Source: Rutidosis leptorrhynchoides
Lineage: Eukaryota > Streptophyta > Magnoliopsida > Asterales > Asteraceae
DNA: 64,000 nt
Assembly (NCBI RefSeq): GCF_046630445.1
Contig: NC_092338.1
Span: 345,841,501-345,905,500 of the forward strand
Direction of reading: 5' to 3'
Shown here in pieces: positions 56,662 to 64,000 of this stretch. Numbering within the stretch: the first letter of the stretch is position 1; each line of letters opens with the position of its first letter. The translations under genes and the position numbers were made by a program. The notes beneath the pieces are model-generated. The model was not told the DNA's origin. It searched no databases and saw only the letters and a program-made list of their open reading frames with translations.

Positions 56662-57384
56662 CAATAGTACATACATCTAAAAGCTGTGTATTGTACGAGT
56701 ACGAATACGGGTGCATACGAGTAGAATTGTTGATGAAACTGAACGAGGATGTAATTGTAAGGATTTTTGTTAAGTAGAAGTATTTTGATAAGTGTCTTGA
56801 AGTCTTTCAAAAGTGTATGAATACATATTAAAACACTACATGTATATACATTTTAACTGAGTCATTAAGTCATCGTTAGTCGTTACATGTAAATGTTGAT
56901 TTGAAACCTTTAAGTTAACGATCTTGTTAAATGTTGTTAACCCATTGTTTATTAAATCAAATGAGATGTTAAATTATTACATTATCATGATATCATGATG
57001 TATTAATATATCTTAATATGATATATATACATTAAATGTCGTTACAACGATAATCGTTACATATATGTCTCGTTTCAAAATCATTAAGTTAGTAGTCTTG
57101 TTTTTACATATGTAGTTCATTGTTAATATACTTAATGATATGTTTACTTATCATAATATCATGTTAACTATATATATATCCATATATATGTCATCATATA
57201 GTTCTTACAAGTTTTAACGTTCGTGAGTCACCGGTCAACTTGGATGGTCAAATGTCTATATGAAACCTATTTCAATTAATCAAGTCTTAATAAGTTTGAT
57301 TGCTTAACATGTTGGAAACACTTAATCATGTAAATAACAATTTCATTTAATATATATAAACATGGAAAAGTTCGAGTCACTACA
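56662..57384 (-). repeat. 3' LTR of element E, right part
   Basis: This continues the LTR interrupted at 45301, starting just after the duplicated TATAC, and ends GAGTCACTACA. The junction motif GTACCTACCCGTTAAAT follows at 57385. Confidence 0.85.
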
Positions 57385-57419
57385 GTACCTACCCGTTAAA
57401 TAAATTTCGTCCCGAAATT

Positions 57420-60400
57420 TTAAGCAGTTGGAGGTGTTGACGTATCTTCTGGAAATAAGTACGGGTATTTCTTCTTCATCTGATCTTATCGTTCCCAGGT
57501 GAACTCGGGTCCTCTACGAGCATTCCATCGAACCTTAACAATTGGTATCTTGTTTTGTTTAAGTCTTTTAACCTCACGATCCATTATTTCGACGGGTTCT
57601 TCGACGAATTGAAGTTTTTCGTTGATTTGGATTTCATCTAACGGAATAGTGAGATCTTCTTTAGCAAAACATTTCTTCAAATTCGAGACGTGGAAAGTGT
57701 TATGTACAGCCGCGAGTTGTTGAGGTAACTCAAGTTGGTAAGCTACTGGTCCGACACGATCAATAATCTTGAATGGTCCAATATACCTTGGATTTAATTT
57801 ACCTCGTTTACCAAATCGAACAACGCCTTTCCAAGGTGCAACCTTAAGCATGACCATCTCTCTAATTTCAAATTCTATATCTTTTCTTTTAATGTCGGCG
57901 TAGCTCTTTTGTCGATTTTGGGCGGTTTTCAACCGTTGTTGAATTTAGATGATCTTCTCGGTAGTTTCTTGTATTATTTCCGGACGTGTAATCTGTCTAT
58001 CCCCCACTTCACTCCAACAAATTGGAGACCTGCAATTTCTACCATAAAGTGCTTCAAACGGCGCCATCTCAATGCTTGAATGGTGGCTGTTGTTGTAGGA
58101 AAATTCTGCTAACGGTAGATGTCGATCCCAACTGTTTCCGAAATCAATAACACATGCTCGTAGCATGTCTTCAAGCATTTATATCATCCTTTCACTCTGC
58201 CCATCAGTTTGTGGATGATAGGCAGTACTCATGTCTAGACGAGTTCCTAATGCTTGCTGTAATATCTGCCAGAATCTTGAAATAAATCTGCCGTCCCTAT
58301 CAGAGATAATAGAGATTGGTATTCCATGTCTAGAGACGACTTCCTTCAAATACAGTCATGCTAACTTCTCCATCTTGTCATCTTCTCTTATTGGCAGGAA
58401 GTGTGCTGATTTGGTGAGACGATCAACTATTACCCAAATAGTATCAAAACCACTTGCAGTACTTGGCAATTTAGTGATGAAATCCATGGTAATTTTTTCC
58501 CATTTCCATTCCAGGATTTCGGGTTGTTGAAGTAGACCTGATGGTTTCTGATGCTCCGCTTTGACCTTAGAACACGTCAAACATTCCCCAACGTATTTAG
58601 CAACATCGGCTTTCATACCTGGCCACCAAAAATATTTCTTGAGATCCTTGTACATCTTCCCCATTCCAGGATGTATTGAGTATCTGGTTTTATGAGCTTC
58701 TTTAAGTATCATTTCTCTTATATCTCCAAATTTTGGTACCCAAATTCTTTCAGCCCTATACCGGGTTCCATCTTCCTGAATATTAAGATGCTTCTCCGAT
58801 CCTTTGGGTATTTCATTCTTTAAATTTCCCTCTTTTAAAACTCCTTATTGCGCCTCCTTTATTTGAGTAGGAAGGTTATTGTGAATCATTATATTCATAG
58901 ATTTTACTCGAATGGGTTCTCTGTCCTTTCTGCTCAAGGCGTCGGCTACCACATTTACCTTCCCCGGGTGGTAATGAATCTCAAAGTCGTAATCATTCAA
59001 CAATTCAATCCACCTACGCCGCCTCATGTTCAGTTGTTTCTGATTAAATATGTGTTGAAGACTTTTGTGGTCGGTATATATAATACTTTTGACCCCATAT
59101 AAGTAGTGCCTCCAAGTCTTTAATGCAAAAACAACCGCGCCTAATTCTAAATCATGCGTCGTATAATTCTGTTCGTGAATCTTCAATTGTCTAGACGTAT
59201 AAGCAATTACTTTCATTTGTTGCATTAATACACAACCGAGACCTTGCTTTGAGGCATCACAATATATCACAAAATCATCATTCCCTTCAGGTAATGACAA
59301 TATAGGTGCCGTAGTTAACTTTTTCTTCAACAATTGAAATGCTTTCTCTTGTTCATCCTTCCATTCAAATTTCTTCCCTTTATGCGTTAATGCAGTCAAG
59401 GGTTTTGCTATTCTGGAAAAGTCTTGGATAAATCTCCTGTAATAACCAGCCAGCCCTAAAAATTGGCGTATATGTTTTGGAGTTTTCGGGGTTTCCCACT
59501 TTTCAACGGTTTCGATCTTTGCTGGATCCACCTGAATACCTTCTTTGTTCACTATGTGACCGAGGAATTGAACTTCTTCCAACCAAAATGCACACTTTGA
59601 AAACTTAGCGTACAGTTTTTCTTTTCTCAGCAACTCTAGCACTTTTCTCAAATGTTCTTCGTGTTCTTGATTATTCTTCGAGTAAATAAGTATGTCATCG
59701 ATAAAAACAATGACAAACTTGTCAAGATATGGCCCACACACTCGGTTCATGAGGTCCATGAACACAGCTGGTGCGTTAGTCAATCCAAACGGCATAACCA
59801 TAAATTCGTAATGACCATAACGCGTCCTAAAAGCAGTCTTTAGAATATCATCCTCCTTCACCCGCATTTGATGATATCCAGAACGTAAATCGATCTTCGA
59901 ATAAACAGACGAGCCTTGTAGTTGATCAAATAAGTCATCGATTCTCGGTAGTGGGTAGCGGTTCTTGATGGTAAGTTTGTTCAACTCTCGGTAGTCGATA
60001 CACAACCTGAATGTACCATCTTTCTTCTTGACAAACCAAACAGGAGCTCCCCACGATGATGTGCTTGGTCGAATGAAACCACACTCTAAAAGTTCTTGTA
60101 ATTGGCTCTGAAGTTCCTTCATTTCGCTAGGTGCGAGTCTGTATGGAGCACGAGCTATTAGTGCAGCTCCCGATACAAGGTCTATTTGAAATTCAATGGA
60201 TCGGTGTTCAGGTAGTCCCGGTAATTCTTTTGGAAATAAATCGGGAAATTCTTTTGCGACGGGAATATCATTGATGTTCTTTTCTTCAGGTTTAACTTCC
60301 TCGATGTGTGCTAGAATGACGTAACAACCTTTTCTTATTAGTTTTTGCGCCTTCAAACTACTAATAAGATTTAATTTCGCGTTGTTCTTTTCTCCGTACA

Positions 60401-61262
60401 CCATTAAAGGTTTTCCTTTTTCACGCATAATGCGAATAGCATTTTTGTAACAAACAATCTCTGCTTTCACTTCTTTCAACCAGTCCATACCGATTATCAC
60501 ATCAAAACTTCCTAACTCTACTGGTATCAAGTCAATCTTAAATGTTTCGCTAACCAGTTTAATTTCTCGATTCCGACATATATTATCTGCTGGAATTAAT
60601 TTACCATTTCCTAATTCAAGTAAAAATTTACTATCCAAAGGCACCAATGGGCAACTTAATTTAGCATAAAATTCTCTACTCATATAGCTTCTATCCGCAC
60701 CCGAATCAAATAAAACATAAGCAGATTTATCGTCAATAAGAAACGTACCCGTAACAAGCTCTGGGTCTTCCTGTGCTTCTGCCGCATTAATATTGAAAAC
60801 TCTTCCACGGCCCTGCCCATTAGTATTCCCCTGATTCGGGAAATTTCTAATAATGTGGCACGGTTTTCCACATTTATAACAAACAGCGTTGGTATTACTT
60901 GCTCCGACACTATTCGTTTCGGCATTACTTGTTCCGGCATTATTTGTTCCTTTAGTTCTGTTAAACTTTGGTCTGTAGACCTCACACTTTATCGTGCTAT
61001 GACCATTTATTTTACACCTGTTGCAAAATGTCGTGCAAAACCCCTGATGATTTTCTTCACACCTATGACATGGCTGTTTTTGATTTTTGTTGCCGTTGTT
61101 GTTATTGAGGTTGTTGTTGGGATTGTTATTGTTGTTGAAACGGTTGTTGTAGTTGTTGTTATTGTTGTTGTTGGGATGTTTGTTGTAGTTATTGTTAAGA
61201 TTGCGATTATTGTTGCGATTGTTGTTGCGGTTGTTGGGATAGTTGTTGCGATTGTGGTTGTA

Positions 61263-61294
<32 letters not shown>

Positions 61295-62092
61295 ACTGGT
61301 GACTCTTGTCACCGTTTTCCTCCCACTTCCTCTTGAGTTGTTTCGTGTTGGCTTCTTCGGCCGCCTGCTCTTTAATTCTTCCCTCAATCTGATTTATGAG
61401 TTTATGAGCCATTCGACTTGCCTTCTGTATAGAAGTGGGCTCGTGTGAACTCACATCTTCTTGAATCCTTACTGGTAACCCTTTTACAAACGCGTCGATC
61501 TTCTCTTTTTCATCTTCAAATGCTCCCGAACACAATAGGCACAACTCTGTGAATCGTCGTTCATATGTGGTAACGTCGAACCCTTGTGTTCGTAACTCTC
61601 TAAGTTCTGTCTTGAGTTTATTGACTTCGTTTCTAGGACAGTACAGCTCGTTCATCAATTGCTTGAATGCCGACCACGGTAGTGCGTAAGCAACATTTTG
61701 TCCTACCTGTTCAAGATAGGTGTTCCACTACGTTAACGCAGTACCTGTGAAGGTATGCATAGCGTACTTAACTTTGTCCTCTTCAGTACACTTACTTATG
61801 GCAACACCGATTCGACTTTCTCGGTCCACCGTTTCAATCCAATTGGTCCTTCGGTTCCATCAAATTCCAAAGGTTTGCATGCAGTGAATTCTTTGTAGGT
61901 GCATCCTACACGATTTCTTGCGCCGTTAGCTGCATTGCTAGATTCAGAGTTATTGTTGGTATGTAGCGCAGCCTGTACTGCGGCTTTGTTTGCAGCAAGA
62001 AAGGTAAGAAATTCCTCTTCGCTCATATTCATGGTTTGTCGAGTCGTCGGTGCCATTTCCTTCAAAATAGACAACTGAATCGAGTTAATCAT
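57420..62092 (-). mobile_element. Gag-pol coding region of element E
   Basis: It has the same Tekay domain order as D: gag, zinc knuckle (CYKCGKPCH), protease DSGADRSYM, reverse transcriptase with [10 protein letters not shown], RNase H, integrase and a chromodomain-like end. It is close to D but clearly a different subfamily. Gag has an unusually long Asn-rich stretch (61070-61310, GTT-rich on the plus strand). It is a fossil with a few breaks. Confidence 0.85.
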
Positions 62093-62379
62093 ACAGAATA
62101 TTAAGAGTAGTCAATAGTATTTCGTAGCATAATATGAACTCATTTATAAAAGCTTTTTCTTCATATTAGCATTTTATAAGTTTAAATTCGGGTACAACCT
62201 ACCCGTTAAGTTCATACTTAGTAGCTAATATACAATTCAACTACTACAATTTCATATGAAAAACTGATTATAATAATATATCACATATAAATATTCTTCA
62301 AACTTACAACTTCGCTATATTACATATAACATGAAATATAGTACACTTTGATACAGGACAGTTTTGAAGATAAACATAG

Positions 62380-63099
62380 TTAATACGCAAGTTGTTCAGC
62401 AAAGGAAATAAAGACACGTAATTCATAAGTCCAGAAACAAGTCATGCATTCTGGTTTTACTAAAACGACTTCCCATCCTTGGTTTTGTGGAAAATAACCG
62501 TTATGACCATTGGCTAGGCAGCATGTTGTAATGTCGTCAAAAGGACGAGGGTTTCGTAATGTCCAACAGCCCCGTAATAATCTAAAAACCTTGTTTCTCA
62601 CCCCAACTACTGAATCCGTCACTTGTGGGAAGGTTTTATTTAAAAGCTGCAATCCGATGTTCTTTTTCTCAGTTTGGTAAGAAGCAAACATCACTAACAC
62701 GTAAGCATAACATGCTTCTTTATGTTGCATGTTAGAAGCTCTTTCTAATTCACGAAATCCTATGTTGGGATATGTTGAGTCAAAATAGGTTCTTAACCCG
62801 TAGCGTAAAATTGCATTTGGGTTCCCCGCATTTAACGCTTTAAAGAAAACACGGCGTAACTTAAAGTCTCCCCAATGTGATATACCCCACCTATCAAAGG
62901 AAAGCCTTTTATAAACTAAGGCATTTCTGGAAAGTCTTTCAAATGTTTGACAAGTTAATTTCGCCATAACTAAATATGCTGATAAATTCTGACCGACTCT
63001 AGACAAGATTTCCTCAATCATATCCTCTGGTAGGTCTTCTAAAATATTCGGTTGTCTACCCTTAACGTCCATTTTGTTTTTATACTGTAAAATAGACAA
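62380..63099 (-). CDS. F-box protein, At2g35280-like, carried in the leader of element E
   Basis: A 239-codon open frame (a second, perhaps better, start is Met10 at 63072) lies between the acidic ORF and gag of E. An F-box occupies about residues 18-60 (ILEDLPEDMIEEILSRV, LVYKRLSFDRW). A SEL1-like stretch follows at 91-155 (AGNPNAILRYGLRTYF, GFRELERASNMQHKEACYAY, GLQLL). The C terminus has CMTCFWTYELRVF. This order (F-box, GNPEALY-type helices, Cys-x-x-Cys-x-Trp end) is that of plant At2g35280-like F-box proteins, which would recruit targets to SCF ubiquitin ligases through SKP1. It is on the same strand as gag-pol and has no introns. Host-gene capture by the retroelement is the simplest reading. 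Whether the protein is made is unknown. Confidence 0.8.
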   Translation of the reverse strand: MSILQYKNKMDVKGRQPNILEDLPEDMIEEILSRVGQNLSAYLVMAKLTCQTFERLSRNALVYKRLSFDRWGISHWGDFKLRRVFFKALNAGNPNAILRYGLRTYFDSTYPNIGFRELERASNMQHKEACYAYVLVMFASYQTEKKNIGLQLLNKTFPQVTDSVVGVRNKVFRLLRGCWTLRNPRPFDDITTCCLANGHNGYFPQNQGWEVVLVKPECMTCFWTYELRVFISFAEQLAY

Positions 63100-63201
63100 G
63101 GATTAGATTCGTAATAACAAACAATACAAGAAATTTTTACATAGAACATAAAAGTACAAGCACACTACAATACATTTATGACACAACATGCTCACACCCC
63201 T

Positions 63202-63840
63202 CTAATCTGAATCACTGGTTTCTTCTTCTTCGGACTTGGTTCTTTTTCCTAATCTTCTAGGGATATATGATGTTCCTCTAATACGAGTCGTCATTTTCCA
63301 CATTGGTTTAGAAAAACCTGGTGGTTTAGAGGTTCCCGGGTTATTGTCACGATATTGAAAATACGGGTGTTGATGGTACATATAAAGTTCATCGGGGTCG
63401 GAATCAGATTTCTCTATTTTGATGCCTTTTCCCTTATTATTTTCTTTTGCCTCATTAAATTGGGTCGGGGTAATTTCTATAACATCATCGGATTCCTCAT
63501 CGGGATCCGATTCATCGGAAAATTGGTAATCTTCCCAATATTTTGCTTCCTCGGTGGAAACACCATTGACCATTATTAACTTTGGTCCGTTGGTTGAGGA
63601 TTTTCTTTTATTTAATCGATTTACTATAGGTATCAATATTTCTTCCTCCGGAACCTCTTCTTCTTCTTCTGGTTCCTCCTCTTCCGATTCCTCCTCTTCT
63701 GGTTCCTCTTCTTCCGGTTCCTCCTCTTCCGGTTCCTCCTCTTCCGGTTCCTCTTCGGGAATTTGTGAATCTTCCCAAAATATATTTGATTCTTCATTAT
63801 TATTAGGTGAATCAATGGGATTTGTACTAGAGGTAGACAT
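63202..63840 (-). CDS. Acidic Glu-rich leader ORF of element E
   Basis: A 212-codon frame begins MSTSSTNPIDSPNNNEESN and carries NIFWEDSQIPEE, the word shared with the acidic ORF of element D. A pure Glu/Pro repeat follows (EEEPEEEEPEEE type, about residues 28-67), then mixed acidic segments, and a basic stretch near the end (RRLGKRTKSEEEE). No known domain. The ATG directly follows AG at the end of a T-rich run. Residue order matches the D protein only at the N-terminal word and in overall charge pattern, so it evolves fast. The function is unknown. Confidence 0.6.
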   Translation of the reverse strand: MSTSSTNPIDSPNNNEESNIFWEDSQIPEEEPEEEEPEEEEPEEEEPEEEESEEEEPEEEEEVPEEEILIPIVNRLNKRKSSTNGPKLIMVNGVSTEEAKYWEDYQFSDESDPDEESDDVIEITPTQFNEAKENNKGKGIKIEKSDSDPDELYMYHQHPYFQYRDNNPGTSKPPGFSKPMWKMTTRIRGTSYIPRRLGKRTKSEEEETSDSD

Positions 63841-64000
63841 CTATCACACAATATCAAACACGTTAAGAGATTAATATATCACATAATATTTACATGTTAA
63901 TAATATATAGTTTCCAACAACAAAAATGTAAAGCAATCGTTTTTGAAGAAAAACACGGTCGAAGTCCAGACTCACTAATGCATCCTAACAAACTCAGTAA
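63841..64000 (-). mobile_element. 5' leader of element E up to the window edge
   Basis: It resembles the D leader (53546-53700) and the B leader (about 39430-39580), including GTCCAGACT(C/T)ACTAATG and CATCCTAACAA words. By comparison with D, the primer-binding site should be within roughly 70 bases beyond the window. Confidence 0.7.

Larger units (their letters stand above)
42751..64000 (-). mobile_element. Element E: Tekay chromovirus with F-box and acidic leader ORFs (split by D)
   Basis: E spans 42751-45301 and 56662-64000, with element D between. From left to right it has a 3' LTR (3274 bp when D is left out), junction motif, gag-pol with chromodomain, F-box ORF, acidic ORF and leader. 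The window ends shortly before its primer-binding site, judging by the match to D and B leaders (CCAGACTCACTAATGCATCC). It inserted into the 5' LTR of B (preceding bases ACTAA). Gag-pol is a fossil with a few breaks; the two leader ORFs look open throughout. Confidence 0.85.

Noticed and set aside
60855-61448. Val-rich plus-strand frame of about 200 codons
   Set aside because: It is the reverse of the Asn-rich gag tract of E.
63554-63874. Ser/Gly-rich plus-strand frame
   Set aside because: It is the reverse of the Glu-repeat acidic ORF of E.

Overview
This is nuclear DNA from a flowering plant. It is AT-rich and has plant-type introns, one host transcription-factor gene and a large nest of LTR retrotransposon fossils. 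The LTR families and the BELL homeobox gene suggest a eudicot, most likely Asteraceae; this is inference, because no search was possible. All boundaries and identities were read by eye.

Left part (1-18,430). The window opens in the 3' end of a Tekay-type Ty3/gypsy element whose LTR (573-3560) is a mosaic of two LTR types. A Ty1/copia integrase scrap, a CATATG-rich minisatellite and two further tandem arrays follow. A copia LTR (6604-7043) lies just upstream of the only clear host gene, a BEL1-like homeodomain gene matching BLH1 (CDS exons 8312-9058, 9443-9828, 10070-10130 and 10237-10986; 647 aa). Its spliced 5' leader carries a short upstream ORF. The DNA from about 11,250 to 18,430 is intergenic: decayed coding relics, MITEs, a PIF/Harbinger transposase relic, a solo LTR with matching target-site duplications (15834-17666) and a SINE-like element.

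Right part (18,430-64,000). This is a five-level nest, with every element on the minus strand. A Tat/Retand-like element (Z) with an antisense accessory ORF was interrupted by an Athila-like gag-protease element (A). A was interrupted by a non-autonomous Tekay-like element (B), and B by a Tekay chromovirus (E). E was interrupted inside its own 3' LTR by a very young Tekay chromovirus (D, 45302-56656; 2927-bp LTRs; TSD TATAC). Elements Z, A, B and E run off the right edge.

The most unusual content is in the 5' leaders of D and E. Both encode a Glu/Ser-rich acidic protein just inside the leader. E also encodes an apparently full-length F-box protein of the plant At2g35280-like type (F-box, SEL1-like stretch, C-terminal Cys/Trp motif) between the acidic ORF and gag. 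This looks like a host ubiquitin-ligase adaptor gene captured by a chromovirus. D, E and the non-autonomous B also share a leader copy of the motif that normally marks the polypurine tract/3' LTR junction.
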